Below, piece by piece: positions 34,234 through 43,113 of a stretch of 64,000 nt of DNA; within the stretch, counting starts at the first letter, position 1, and every line of letters begins with the position of its first letter. Below the pieces are notes generated by a model, which was given only the letters and a program-made list of their open reading frames with translations, was not told the origin of the DNA and did no database searches. The position numbers were made by a program, and so were the translations under genes. This stretch comes from Actibacterium sp. XHP0104 (GTDB lineage: Bacteria > Pseudomonadota > Alphaproteobacteria > Rhodobacterales > Rhodobacteraceae): NCBI RefSeq assembly GCF_025751515.1, contig NZ_JAOWLE010000005.1:186001-250000 (forward strand), given 5' to 3'.

Positions 34234-34884
34234 ATGCAGCTCCCCTTTCCTGTTGCGTCCGAACCTGATGAGTTCACCGCCGAAAAAGGCCGCAAGCTGT
34301 TCGCGGGTGAGACCGATTTCCTGAAAGGCGTGGTCGCGATGGACGGCCTGCCCGCCCCCGACCGGCTAGAGGTGTGTTTCGCCGGCCGCTCGAACGTGGG
34401 CAAATCCAGCCTGATCAACGCGCTGACCGGCCGCAAGGGGCTGGCGCGCGCGTCGAACACGCCGGGCCGCACGCAGGAAATCAACTTTTTCACCACGCTG
34501 GGCGGCCCCTACCTGGTCGACCTGCCCGGCTATGGCTATGCCGAAGCGCCGGTCAAGATCGTCGAAAAGTGGCAGCGCCTGCTCAAGGCCTATCTGTCGG
34601 GGCGTCAGACGCTGCGCCGGGCCTTTGTGCTGATCGACGCGCGCCACGGCATCAAAAAGGTCGATGACGAGATCCTGACCCTGCTGGATCAATCGGCCGT
34701 GACCTTTCAGGTGGTGCTGACCAAGGCCGACAAGGTCAAGGCCAACGACCGCGAAAAGGTGCTGGAACAGGTGCGCGGCGCCCTGTCGAAACACCCCGCC
34801 GCCTATCCCGAACTGGTGGTGACCAGCTCGGAAAAAGGCGATGGCATCGCGACCCTGCGCGCGATCATTGCCACGCTTGAATAA
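34234..34884 (+). CDS. engB: Ribosome biogenesis GTPase EngB (YihA/YsxC)
   Basis: A 216-residue GTPase needed for large-subunit assembly and division. It has the P-loop FAGRSNVGKSSLINAL (about 49-64), NTPGRTQEINFF, DLPGYGYA and TKADKV. Start is the ATG at 34234, with a GTG directly before it as the alternative. The upstream G9 run replaces a normal Shine-Dalgarno site. The order yidC-engB-argB is a shared Rhodobacterales arrangement as far as I recall. Confidence 0.95.
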   Translation: MQLPFPVASEPDEFTAEKGRKLFAGETDFLKGVVAMDGLPAPDRLEVCFAGRSNVGKSSLINALTGRKGLARASNTPGRTQEINFFTTLGGPYLVDLPGYGYAEAPVKIVEKWQRLLKAYLSGRQTLRRAFVLIDARHGIKKVDDEILTLLDQSAVTFQVVLTKADKVKANDREKVLEQVRGALSKHPAAYPELVVTSSEKGDGIATLRAIIATLE

Positions 34885-34920
34885 TCCCCTATCCTTGCTG
34901 CAAACCGCCGAGGACAAATC

Positions 34921-35790
34921 ATGAAAAAGCAGACCGCCATGAACCGCGACTGGATCGCCACCGCCCGCACCCTTTCCCAGGCCCTGCCCTATTTGCAGCG
35001 CTATGATCAGGCCACCGTCGTCATCAAGTTCGGCGGCCATGCGATGGGCGATGACGAGTCGATGGATACCTTTGCCCGCGACATCGTTCTGATGCAGCAG
35101 GTCGGCGTGAACCCGGTGATCGTCCATGGCGGCGGCCCGATGATCAACGAGATGCTCGACAAGCTTGAGATCAAGTCGGAATTCGTCAAGGGCAAGCGCG
35201 TCACCGACGAAGCTACCGTCAAAGTTGTTGAAATGGTGCTATCGGGGCTGGTGAACAAACGCATCGTTCAGGCCATCAATCGCCAGGGCGGCAAGGGCGT
35301 CGGCCTGTCGGGCAAAGATGCCAATCTGATGATCTGCGAGCAGACCAACCCCGATTTGGGCTTTGTCGGCACGCCGGTGGAAATGAACCCCGAGGTGATC
35401 CGCCAGCTGCACGCGGCCGAGATGATCCCGGTCGTGGCGCCCCTGGGCGCGGGCCGCAATGGCGAAACCTACAACGTCAACGGCGATACCGCCGCCGGGG
35501 CCGTGGCTGCTGCGCTCAAGGCCGACCGGCTGCTGCTCTTGACCGACGTGCCCGGCGTCAAGGATGCCAGCGGCGAGGTCGTGACCGAACTGACGCCCGA
35601 GCAGATCCGCGGCATGATCGACGACGGCACGGTTGCCGGCGGCATGATCCCGAAAACCGAGACCGCGCTTGAGGCGATCGAGGGCGGCGTGCGCGCCGTG
35701 GTCATTCTGGACGGCCGTGCGCCCAATGCCTGTTTGCTGGAACTTTTCACCGAACACGGGGCGGGCTCGCTGATCCGCACACCGCGCTGA
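34921..35790 (+). CDS. argB: Acetylglutamate kinase
   Basis: A 289-residue kinase for the second step of arginine synthesis, phosphorylating N-acetylglutamate. The phosphate loop [14 protein letters not shown], the substrate loop [15 protein letters not shown], and the late [20 protein letters not shown] and [14 protein letters not shown] are family signatures. The ATG at 34921 has GAGGAC upstream. Confidence 0.96.
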   Translation: MKKQTAMNRDWIATARTLSQALPYLQRYDQATVVIKFGGHAMGDDESMDTFARDIVLMQQVGVNPVIVHGGGPMINEMLDKLEIKSEFVKGKRVTDEATVKVVEMVLSGLVNKRIVQAINRQGGKGVGLSGKDANLMICEQTNPDLGFVGTPVEMNPEVIRQLHAAEMIPVVAPLGAGRNGETYNVNGDTAAGAVAAALKADRLLLLTDVPGVKDASGEVVTELTPEQIRGMIDDGTVAGGMIPKTETALEAIEGGVRAVVILDGRAPNACLLELFTEHGAGSLIRTPR

Positions 35791-36437
35791 ACAGCCTTGC
35801 CGCGATCGACACCCGGCTGGCCCGTGACGGGCTGGCCGTGTTCGGCGCGTTTCATCCCGATGCCGACGACAATGCCCCCGAAGGCTGTGCCACGCTGATC
35901 TTGATCGGCCCGCGAGAGCCGGGGTTCTGGCCGCGTTTCAGCGCCAGCCCCGAATATGCCGACGGCGCTGCCGACCCGCTGGATCGTTGGTCAAAGCGGA
36001 TGATCGGGGCCGTCGCCGCCGAGACCGGCGGGCGCGCGATCTTTCCGTCAGACGGGCCGCCCTGGCCGCCCTTTATCGACTGGGCGAAACGCAGCGGCCG
36101 GGCCTGGGCCTCGCCGGTGACGTTGCTGGTGCATGACGTGGCCGGGCTGATGGTGTCGTATCGCGGCGCCCTGGCGCTGCGTCAGCGCCTTGAGCTGCCC
36201 CCGCCCCCGCCCTGCCCCTGTGACAGCTGCCCAGACCAGCCCTGCCGCGACGCCTGCCCGGTGGACGCGCTGGCCGACGGGTACGACGTGGCCGCCTGTC
36301 ACGGATGGCTTGGCGGCCCCGGGGGGGAGGACTGCATGAATTCGGGCTGCGCCGTCCGCCGGGCCTGTCCGATCAGCGCAAGCTATGGCAGGATGACCGA
36401 ACAATCTGCGTTTCATATGAAAGCCTTTTATCCATGA
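35787..36437 (+). CDS. Ferredoxin-like iron-sulfur protein, start uncertain
   Basis: A protein of about 216 residues with a C-terminal Cys-rich part: [20 protein letters not shown] near residue 145 and [10 protein letters not shown] near 193, which together resemble a 4Fe-4S cluster region. The body ([20 protein letters not shown]) is shared by a small alphaproteobacterial family of unknown role. A GTG at 35838 is the first standard start, but the conserved N-terminus continues upstream to a CTG at 35787 that overlaps the argB stop; I list the longer form. Its stop overlaps the next gene (ATGA). Confidence 0.7.
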   Translation: MNSLAAIDTRLARDGLAVFGAFHPDADDNAPEGCATLILIGPREPGFWPRFSASPEYADGAADPLDRWSKRMIGAVAAETGGRAIFPSDGPPWPPFIDWAKRSGRAWASPVTLLVHDVAGLMVSYRGALALRQRLELPPPPPCPCDSCPDQPCRDACPVDALADGYDVAACHGWLGGPGGEDCMNSGCAVRRACPISASYGRMTEQSAFHMKAFYP

Positions 36438-36946
36438 GTTTGCGCCTGATCCTTGTTCGCCATGCCAAGTCCAGCTGGGACGATCTGATGGTGGACGATC
36501 ATGATCGGGTGCTGAACCGCCGGGGCCGGGCGACGGCGCCGCTGATGGCGCGGTTTCTGGCCACCCATGGGCACCGGCCCGCGCTGGTGGTCAGCTCGAC
36601 CGCACGGCGCACTCTGGAAACCTGGGACAGGATGGCGCCCATTTTCGGCGGCACAGATATGCCGCCCCTGCACCCCGAGCCAAAGCTGTATCACGCCAGC
36701 GCCGACACGATGCTGGCGGTTCTGCATCGCTGCCCGCCCTCGACGGTGATGATGCTGGGTCATAACCCGGGGATCGGAGATTTCGCATCGGACCTGCTGG
36801 CCGAACAACCGCGCCACCCAAGCTTTCACGCCTATCCGACCTGCGCGACGCTGGTCGCGGATTTTCCGGCACGCCGATGGTCAGAGGTGCGGTTCGGCAC
36901 CGGCCGGGTTGTCGATTTCGCGATCCCGGCCGATATGACCGATTAA
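36434..36946 (+). CDS. SixA-like histidine phosphatase
   Basis: A 170-residue member of the histidine phosphatase superfamily: catalytic RHAKSSWDD at the N-terminus and a second histidine in MMLGHNPGIGDF near residue 117. SixA proteins remove phosphate from phosphohistidine on phosphorelay or PTS proteins. The ATG overlaps the preceding stop. Its stop overlaps that of the convergent binding-protein gene. Confidence 0.88.
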   Translation: MSLRLILVRHAKSSWDDLMVDDHDRVLNRRGRATAPLMARFLATHGHRPALVVSSTARRTLETWDRMAPIFGGTDMPPLHPEPKLYHASADTMLAVLHRCPPSTVMMLGHNPGIGDFASDLLAEQPRHPSFHAYPTCATLVADFPARRWSEVRFGTGRVVDFAIPADMTD

Positions 36947-37956
36947 CGGAAGGGCGGCGAGTAAATCAGCCCGCCATGCGTCCATAGCGCGTTCAGCCCG
37001 CGCGACAGGCGGATCGGGGTGGCCTCGCCGATGTTGCGCTCAAAGATCTCGCCGTAATTGCCGCCGGCCATGATCGCCATCTTGGCCCAGTCGGGCGTCA
37101 GGCCCAGCGTTTCACCCATCGCGCCCTCGGCGCCCAACAGGCGGCGCACCTCGGGGTTGTCGGAATTGGCGGCCAGTTCCTCGACATTGGCAGAGTTCAC
37201 GCCCAGCTCTTCGGCGGTGATCAGGGCGTTGAGCGTCCAGCGCACCAGATCGGCCCATTGTTCGTCGCCATGGCGCACCACGGGGCCAAGGGGCTCTTTC
37301 GAGATCACCTCGGGCAGCAGGATATGCGCGTCGGGGTCGACAAAGGTGGCGCGCGTCGCGGCCAGGCCGGACGCATCGGTCGAATAGACATCGCAGTCAC
37401 CCGCGACATATTTCTGATGGGCGTCAGCCGCGCTTTCGACCAGTACGGGTTGGTAGGTGATGTTGTTGACGCGGAAGAAATCGGCCATGTTCAGCTCGCT
37501 GGTCGAGCCGGTTTGCACGCAGATCTTGCGGCCCTCCAGTTCCTTGGCCGAGGTCACGCCGGCGGACTTACGCACCATAAAGCCCTGACCGTCGTAATAG
37601 CTGATGCCGGCGAAATCCAGCTCGCGGCTGACATCGTTGACGAAGGTCCAGGTGGTTTTGCGCGCCAGCAGGTCGATCTCGCCCGACAAGAGCGCCTCGA
37701 ACCGGGTCTTGGCCGAAACCTCGACATAGCTGACCGCCGCCGGATCGCCCAGCGCGGCCGCCGCCACGGCGCGGCAGAAATCGACGTCAAAGCCGCGCCA
37801 CACCCCGTTGGTATCGGTCGCGGCGAAACCGACCAGCGTCGGATCGACGCCACATTTCACCGTTCCGCTCGCTTTCACACGATCCAACGTCCCGGCGCTG
37901 GCGCCCAAGGCCATAAAGGCCGCGGCCAGCACACCCAGAGACAGGGATTTAATCAT
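36943..37956 (-). CDS. Amino-acid ABC transporter substrate-binding protein (BztA/AapJ-like)
   Basis: A 337-residue periplasmic protein with a signal peptide (LSLGVLAAAFMALGASA). The mature part (TLDRVKASGTVKCGVDPTLV, then WRGFDVDFCRAVAAAALGD) matches general or Glu/Gln/Asp/Asn amino-acid binding proteins of alphaproteobacteria. No permease or ATPase genes are adjacent, so it is an orphan component that either pairs with a distant transporter or has another role. Confidence 0.88.
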   Translation of the reverse strand: MIKSLSLGVLAAAFMALGASAGTLDRVKASGTVKCGVDPTLVGFAATDTNGVWRGFDVDFCRAVAAAALGDPAAVSYVEVSAKTRFEALLSGEIDLLARKTTWTFVNDVSRELDFAGISYYDGQGFMVRKSAGVTSAKELEGRKICVQTGSTSELNMADFFRVNNITYQPVLVESAADAHQKYVAGDCDVYSTDASGLAATRATFVDPDAHILLPEVISKEPLGPVVRHGDEQWADLVRWTLNALITAEELGVNSANVEELAANSDNPEVRRLLGAEGAMGETLGLTPDWAKMAIMAGGNYGEIFERNIGEATPIRLSRGLNALWTHGGLIYSPPFR

Positions 37957-38042
37957 TGCGATGTTACCTCTTCCCGATCTTTGTGTTTTTCGGCTCTGCC
38001 CTGCCTGCGGGACTGGCCCAATCGTTCACTCGGTCAATCATC

Positions 38043-38056
38043 CCCCTATATAGGGG
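38043..38056. promoter_or_regulatory. 14-base perfect palindrome upstream of the binding-protein gene
   Basis: CCCCTATATAGGGG, 86 bases before the start at 37956. It has the look of an operator or a -10 region within an inverted repeat. No bound factor can be named. Confidence 0.4.
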
Positions 38057-38125
38057 TAAGTTTGGGCGGATAAAGCGAAACCCGTCAAGGTAAAGCGGCA
38101 CACCGAGATGTGATCCTGCGTCGCG

Positions 38126-38141
38126 GGGGCCAATTGGCCCC
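38126..38141. other. 16-base perfect palindrome at the ATP12 stop codon
   Basis: GGGGCCAATTGGCCCC with no spacer, touching the last base of the chaperone gene's stop codon. Possibly part of a terminator for that operon or a protein-binding site. Confidence 0.35.
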
Positions 38142-38851
38142 TAGGCGCGGCACAGGGTGAGGAAACGGTGGGCGTGCAGGAAATCGCGGCGTTTGGCCTC
38201 GGCCATCTCGGCGGCTTCTTCGTCGATGCCCCATTGTTCCTCTTGCCAGGTCTCGTCAACGCGCGAGGCGCGCCAGATCTCTTCGGGGCTGGCCCAACCC
38301 TCGCTGGCGGCAAAACCCAGCACCAAAGACCCGCTGAGCGACACCAGGTCATGCAGGGCGGTCAGCTCGAACGGGGTAAAGGCGCGCACCTCGCCCGTCA
38401 GGCGGGCGATGCTGTCGGCGGGCTGGGCACAGTGGACAACGCCGCGATGCACCTCAAGCGGCGCGCCCAGATCGCGCGCGGCCCGGTCAAGATAGGGGTC
38501 CCAGGTCTCGGCCTGGCGGGCGATCAGCCCCTCGGGCGTTTCGGCGCGATAGCACAGCAGATCGGAATCGCCATAGGCGGCGATCAGCCCGGCCACTTCG
38601 GCATGTTGCGGCGTCACCTTGTCGATGGCGGCGTTGGCCGAGCGTGTGCAGGGCATCTTGGCGGGGTCGATCTCGGCCTCGACGGCGGCCCATTCGGCGG
38701 CGATGGCCTCGGCCAGCGGGCGGGTCGGCAGGATCAGCGTGGCCTTGGCCGGGGTCTTCAGCACCCGCCCGTCCAGCACCACGCCGAACCCGTTGTCATC
38801 CTCGGTAACGGTGGCCTCTTTCCAGAACCGTTTCTTCGCCCATCCGCTCAT
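38141..38851 (-). CDS. ATP12-family F1-ATPase assembly chaperone
   Basis: A 236-residue protein matching alphaproteobacterial and mitochondrial ATP12, which binds the F1 alpha subunit during assembly. WAKKRFWKEATVTEDDNGFG, VLDGRVLKTPAKATL and the conserved WDPYLDRAARDLGAPL, plus ALHDLVSLSGSLVLGFA near residue 175, are family features. The ATG at 38851 overlaps the HAD gene stop and is preferred over one at 38863. Confidence 0.9.
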   Translation of the reverse strand: MSGWAKKRFWKEATVTEDDNGFGVVLDGRVLKTPAKATLILPTRPLAEAIAAEWAAVEAEIDPAKMPCTRSANAAIDKVTPQHAEVAGLIAAYGDSDLLCYRAETPEGLIARQAETWDPYLDRAARDLGAPLEVHRGVVHCAQPADSIARLTGEVRAFTPFELTALHDLVSLSGSLVLGFAASEGWASPEEIWRASRVDETWQEEQWGIDEEAAEMAEAKRRDFLHAHRFLTLCRA

Positions 38852-39510
38852 GTGTTTCTCCATAGTTCGTCCAGCGTCGGCAGCAGGTCGTCAAAGCGAT
38901 CCAGCACCCGTGCAGCGGCGGCCAGTGCAGGGCGCGGGTGATAGCCCCAGCTAACCCCGATGCCGGTCACGCCCGCGGCGCGCGCCATGTCCATATCAAA
39001 GCTGGTATCCCCTATCACGACCGCATCGCCGGGTTCCACGCCTGTTTCGGCCAGCGCGGTCAACACCATCGACGGATGCGGTTTCGAGGGGTGATGATCG
39101 GCCACCTGTTGGGTGACGAAATACCGGCCCAGGTCATGCGCCTCGATCACGTGATCCAGCCCCTTGCGCGATTTGCCCGTCGCCAGACCCAGCAGCACCT
39201 CGTCACGCGCCCTTAGCGCATCCAGCGCCGCACGGGCACCGGGATAAAGCGGCGAGGGCAGATCGGCCGCACGCAGGTCGTGAAAGGCCTGTTTGTAGGT
39301 GGCAACCATGGTCGCGCGGGTGGGATCGTCAAGCTGGGGCGCCAGCCGGGCCATGGCCTCGGGCAGAGACAGGCCGACAATGCCCAGCATGTCGTGCGGC
39401 GCAGGCAGGCCCTGTTCGGCAAAGGCCGCCGCCATGGCGCCCTTGATATGGGCCTGGCTGTCGACCAGCGTGCCATCGACGTCAAAGATCACCAGTTTCA
39501 GGCGGGTCAT
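38848..39510 (-). CDS. HAD-superfamily hydrolase (phosphoglycolate phosphatase-like)
   Basis: A 220-residue hydrolase with motif I IFDVDGTLVDSQ, motif II LGLATGKSRKG near residue 110, and motif IV VIGDTSFDMDMARAAG near 165. The cap domain is helical, as in Gph/PpaX-type enzymes. The substrate is unknown. The gene overlaps both neighbours by ATGA, so it is translated in a chain with the pseudouridine synthase and the ATP12 chaperone. Confidence 0.9.
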   Translation of the reverse strand: MTRLKLVIFDVDGTLVDSQAHIKGAMAAAFAEQGLPAPHDMLGIVGLSLPEAMARLAPQLDDPTRATMVATYKQAFHDLRAADLPSPLYPGARAALDALRARDEVLLGLATGKSRKGLDHVIEAHDLGRYFVTQQVADHHPSKPHPSMVLTALAETGVEPGDAVVIGDTSFDMDMARAAGVTGIGVSWGYHPRPALAAAARVLDRFDDLLPTLDELWRNT

Positions 39511-40550
39511 TCGATCTCGTCAAAGGGGTCGGCGGGCACATCGGCCTCGCGCCAATCCAGCGTTTCCCAGGTGCGTTCCATATGCGGCGGCAGGGGTGCG
39601 GTGATTTCCAGCCGGTTGCCCGTCACAGGATGCGTCAGAGAGATCATCCGGGCATGCAGGTGCAGCTTGCGGCTGATCTCTCCGCCCAGCTGGGCACCCC
39701 AGCCGTCGCCCAGGTTTTCCTGGCCCGAGCCGCCATATTTGCCGTCGCCGATGATCGGGTGGCCCATCTCGGCCATATGGGCGCGCAGCTGGTGCGTGCG
39801 GCCCGTCACCGGCACCAGCGCGACCCAGCTGACCCGGCCGCCCAGGCCCGACAGCACCGCGTAATCGGTGACTGCGCGTTTCGCGTCGGGGGTCTTGTCG
39901 ACGTCGCGCGGATGGATGCACAGCATCTTTTCCGCCTCGCCCTTGGCACCGTGACCGGGCGCCTTGACCAGACCATAGCGCACCGTGCCCATGGCGGGCT
40001 TGGGCTGGCCCGCGACGGCGGCCCAGTAAATCTTGCGGGTATCACGCGCCCGGAACGCGCCGGTCAGTGCGGCGGCAACCGAGCGTGTGCGCGCCAGCAG
40101 CAGCACGCCCGAGGTGTCCTTGTCCAGCCGGTGCACGAGGCGCGGCTTGTCGTCGAGCCCGAATTTCAGCGCCTCGGCCAGGCCATCGACATGGCGGGTT
40201 TGCCCCGTGCCGCCCTGGGTGGGCAGGCCGGGCGGCTTGTTCAGCGCGATGATGTGATCGTCGCGATACAGCACACAGGCCTGGATCATCTTGGCGTCGG
40301 CGTCCGAGACCTTGGGCTTGGGCTGCGATGTCACCTCGCCCGGATCGGGCAGCGGCGGCACGCGCACCATCTGGCCGGTCTCGACCCGGCTGGCCGGTTT
40401 CACCCGGCCGCCATCGACGCGGATTTCGCCCTTGCGGCACATCTTTTCGATGCGGCCCTGGCTGACATGGGGAAAGCGGCGGCGGAACCAGCGGTCCAGC
40501 CGCTGATCGCCCTCGTCGCTGGTCACCTCGACGGTCTGAACCCCGGTCAT
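39507..40550 (-). CDS. RluC/RluD-type ribosomal large-subunit pseudouridine synthase
   Basis: A 347-residue enzyme with an N-terminal S4 RNA-binding domain (QRLDRWFRRRFPHVSQGRIE) and the catalytic motif VHRLDKDTSGVLLLART, whose aspartate attacks uridine. GRTHQLRAHMAEMGHPIIGD is the later family motif. It resembles RluC, but RluD-type cannot be excluded. Start and stop overlap the flanking genes. Confidence 0.92.
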   Translation of the reverse strand: MTGVQTVEVTSDEGDQRLDRWFRRRFPHVSQGRIEKMCRKGEIRVDGGRVKPASRVETGQMVRVPPLPDPGEVTSQPKPKVSDADAKMIQACVLYRDDHIIALNKPPGLPTQGGTGQTRHVDGLAEALKFGLDDKPRLVHRLDKDTSGVLLLARTRSVAAALTGAFRARDTRKIYWAAVAGQPKPAMGTVRYGLVKAPGHGAKGEAEKMLCIHPRDVDKTPDAKRAVTDYAVLSGLGGRVSWVALVPVTGRTHQLRAHMAEMGHPIIGDGKYGGSGQENLGDGWGAQLGGEISRKLHLHARMISLTHPVTGNRLEITAPLPPHMERTWETLDWREADVPADPFDEIE

Positions 40551-40924
40551 GCGAATACCCCGCGCATCATCATCATCGCCAGCACGATCGCCGCCAAAGA
40601 CAGCACCACCGAGGCCAGCACGTAAACGCCAGCGACCATCACCTGCCCGCGTTCGAACAGGGTGATCGCATCCAGCGAAAAGGCCGAAAAGGTGGTGAAC
40701 CCACCCAACAGCCCGGTCATCAACAGCGGCGCATAGCGGTTGCCGAATTTCACGGCCAGCAGCACCACCAGCACCCCCATTAGGAAAGAGCCCACCACGT
40801 TCACCGTCAGCGTGCCCCAGGGGAATCCATGCCCCATCAGGCGGGTGGCCCCCAGACCTGTCAGGTAACGGGCGCAGGCGCCGATCGCGCCGCCCAGTGC
40901 CACTTGTGCCAGAACTGTCATCAT
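40547..40924 (-). CDS. crcB: Fluoride efflux channel CrcB/Fluc
   Basis: A 125-residue protein with four hydrophobic helices. GGAIGACARYLTG, WGTLTVNVVGSFLMG and LLGGFTTFSAFSLD are Fluc signatures, including the asparagine and the TFSxF fluoride-path residues. It forms a dimeric fluoride channel. Two adjacent ATGs (40924, 40921) follow GAGAGA. No fluoride riboswitch was apparent. Its stop overlaps the pseudouridine synthase ATG. Confidence 0.94.
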   Translation of the reverse strand: MMTVLAQVALGGAIGACARYLTGLGATRLMGHGFPWGTLTVNVVGSFLMGVLVVLLAVKFGNRYAPLLMTGLLGGFTTFSAFSLDAITLFERGQVMVAGVYVLASVVLSLAAIVLAMMMMRGVFA

Positions 40925-40955
40925 GGGGTCTCTCTCGGGCCGGGCGCGGCGGATG

Positions 40956-42272
40956 TCAACCGCCCTGCCGTTTTGCGCGCAGTTTGGCAAAGTAATCGAC
41001 GCGCTTTTTCAGCTCGCGCTCATAGCCGCGTTCGACGGGGGTGTAATAGACGCCGTGTTTCATGCCGTCGGGGAAATAGTGCTGCCCCGAGAAGCCATCC
41101 TCGGCGTCGTGGTCATAGGCATAGCCGTCGCCATAGCCCTGGTCCTTCATCAGCGACGTCGGCGCGTTGAGGATGTGTTTGGGCGGCGGCTCGCTGCCGG
41201 TTTTGCGGGCGGCGGCGCGGGCCTGTTTATAGGCCACGTAGGCCGCGTTCGATTTGGGGGCCAGCGCCAGGTAGATCACCGCCTGCGCCAGCGCCAGCTC
41301 GCCCTCGGGGCTGCCAAGACGTTCGTATGTGGCCCAGGCATCCAGGCAGTGACGCTGGGCGGCGGGGTCGGCCAGGCCGATATCCTCGACCGCCATGCGG
41401 GTGACGCGACGCGCCAGATAGCGCGGGTCTTCGCCGCCTTCCAGCATCCGGGTGAACCAGTAGAGCGCCGCGTCGGGATCAGACCCGCGCACCGATTTGT
41501 GCAGGGCAGAGATCAGGTTGTAATGCTCGTCGCCCGATTTGTCGTATTTCGCCGCGCGCTTCATCAGGCGGGTGGCCAACTGGTCGGGCGCCAAGGGCTT
41601 GTCGGTCTTCCACGCCGCGACTTGTTCGATCAGGTTCAGCAGGGCGCGACCATCGCCATCTGCCATTTCCAACAGCTGTTCGCGCGCCGGGCCATTCAGG
41701 GGCAGCGCGCGGCCCAGTTCCTTTTCGGCGCGTTGCGCCAGCAGTTCCAGATCGGTCAGGTCCAGCCGTTTCAGCACCAGAACCTGCGACCGGCTAAGCA
41801 ACGCGGCGTTCAACTCGAAACTGGGGTTCTCGGTCGTGGCGCCAACCAGCAGGATGGTGCCATCCTCCATATGGGGCAGGAACCCGTCCTGCTGCGCCTT
41901 GTTAAAGCGGTGGATCTCGTCCACGAACAACAGCGTCCCCTGCCCGTTCGCGCGGCGGATCTTGGCCGCCTCGAACACTTTGCGCAGCTCGGGCACGCCT
42001 GTGAAAATCGCGCTGATCTGCACGAAATGCAGATCGGTCTCATCGGCCAACAGGCGCGCAATCGTGGTCTTGCCCACGCCCGGCGGCCCCCAGAAGATCA
42101 GCGAGCCCAGACTGTTCGAGGCCAGCATCACCCCCAGCGGCGCGTCGGGGCCAAGCACCTGCTCCTGCCCGATCACCTGAGCCAGCTTGCGCGGGCGCAG
42201 CCGGTCGGCCAGGGGGCGCGGCGCCTCTTTGCCCGGTTGGGCGGCGGGGATTTGATCGAACAGATCTGCCAT
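40956..42272 (-). CDS. rarA: Replication-associated recombination protein RarA (MgsA)
   Basis: A 438-residue AAA+ ATPase acting at stalled forks. Walker A GPPGVGKTTIARLLA near residue 61, Walker B LLFVDEIHRFNKAQQD near 114, sensor 1 LVGATTENPSFEL, and the C-terminal tetramerisation domain ending LKKRVDYFAKLRA. Length fits the family. It begins the minus-strand run that continues with crcB after 31 bases. Confidence 0.95.
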   Translation of the reverse strand: MADLFDQIPAAQPGKEAPRPLADRLRPRKLAQVIGQEQVLGPDAPLGVMLASNSLGSLIFWGPPGVGKTTIARLLADETDLHFVQISAIFTGVPELRKVFEAAKIRRANGQGTLLFVDEIHRFNKAQQDGFLPHMEDGTILLVGATTENPSFELNAALLSRSQVLVLKRLDLTDLELLAQRAEKELGRALPLNGPAREQLLEMADGDGRALLNLIEQVAAWKTDKPLAPDQLATRLMKRAAKYDKSGDEHYNLISALHKSVRGSDPDAALYWFTRMLEGGEDPRYLARRVTRMAVEDIGLADPAAQRHCLDAWATYERLGSPEGELALAQAVIYLALAPKSNAAYVAYKQARAAARKTGSEPPPKHILNAPTSLMKDQGYGDGYAYDHDAEDGFSGQHYFPDGMKHGVYYTPVERGYERELKKRVDYFAKLRAKRQGG

Positions 42273-42361
42273 GGCCCTACCCTAGCGCGCCCCGGTCACA
42301 GCCGAAAGCGCTAGCGTTGCCCAGAGGGCCAGGGGAATCAGCGGCGGGTAGCATGGTTGGC

Positions 42362-42382
42362 TCCGATAGGTCAGGTATCGGA
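42362..42382. terminator. Hairpin in the rarA-luxI gap
   Basis: TCCGATA-GGTCAGG-TATCGGA, a 7-base-pair stem about 80 bases after the luxI stop. No U-tract is obvious. The rest of the 189-base gap shows nothing else I can support. Confidence 0.35.
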
Positions 42383-42461
42383 TATGCGCCTGCCCCCGTT
42401 GGGTTTCAACAGGTTTGCGCCCCCCGCCACAAGGACGGAGGGCCGCATTTTATATCTGCGC

Positions 42462-43052
42462 TTAGTGCAGGTTCGACGCAAAGTTCATCGACACAACCTG
42501 GTTGTTGATGCCGTCGATCTCCATCACCGGACCCATGGCCGTCATGTCGACGCCCACGCGCTTGGACCACAGCGGCCAGTTGGCGTTCAGCAGGGTCACA
42601 CAGCTGCTGGCGCCCAGCGAACGCGCGGCCTTGGTCAGTTCAAGCACCAGCTTGAAGTAGATCGGCCGGCGCTGTGCCAGAGGCACCCGCTGCGACACAA
42701 ACAGGCGCGAGCTTTCCCAGACCATGTCCGACACCGGTGCCTCATCATAAAGCAGGTTGGCCGGGATGGTGTTGAGCAGCCCCTTTTGCGCATCGCGGAT
42801 CATGTAGGTGTAGATCCCGCATTTGGCCGTGGTGGGGGTCAGACGGTTGCCGGCCAGAACCTGGCCGAACTCGTCATGCACGACGACCCAACGGCTGGCC
42901 GGGGTGTCGTACTGGTCGTATTCCATTCCCAGGGCCTCGGGCAGATCCCATTTGTTCTGCTCGATGAACAGCTCGCGACGTGCGCGAAGCATGTTCGCGA
43001 ACAACTCGCCATGGTTGTGGATGTTTTCGAAAGAGAGGGTAGTGGTAAGCAT
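42462..43052 (-). CDS. Acyl-homoserine-lactone synthase (LuxI family)
   Basis: A 196-residue quorum-sensing enzyme making AHL from S-adenosylmethionine and acyl-ACP. The conserved residues are in place: RRELFIEQNKWDLP (R, F, W), EYDQYDTP (D..D), AGNRLTPT and MVWESSRLFV (E..R). The ATG at 43052 has a perfect AGGAGG-like site. It follows luxR on the same strand with 61 bases between. I found no clear lux box by eye in that gap. Confidence 0.93.
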   Translation of the reverse strand: MLTTTLSFENIHNHGELFANMLRARRELFIEQNKWDLPEALGMEYDQYDTPASRWVVVHDEFGQVLAGNRLTPTTAKCGIYTYMIRDAQKGLLNTIPANLLYDEAPVSDMVWESSRLFVSQRVPLAQRRPIYFKLVLELTKAARSLGASSCVTLLNANWPLWSKRVGVDMTAMGPVMEIDGINNQVVSMNFASNLH

Positions 43053-43113
43053 GAGAGCCTCCTGCAAAGTTAAGTTGGGGTGGTAGTAACCTTGCGGAGG
43101 GCGAGTTTGCTTT

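Noticed and set aside
32412-34496. 694-codon open frame antisense to yidC and engB
   Set aside because: High-GC shadow frame; yidC and engB on the plus strand are unmistakable.
40925-40955. Fluoride riboswitch before crcB
   Set aside because: The 31-base gap to rarA is too short, and crcB is read from the rarA transcript.
43053-43113. lux box upstream of luxI
   Set aside because: No 18-20 base inverted repeat resembling the lux box consensus was found in this gap.
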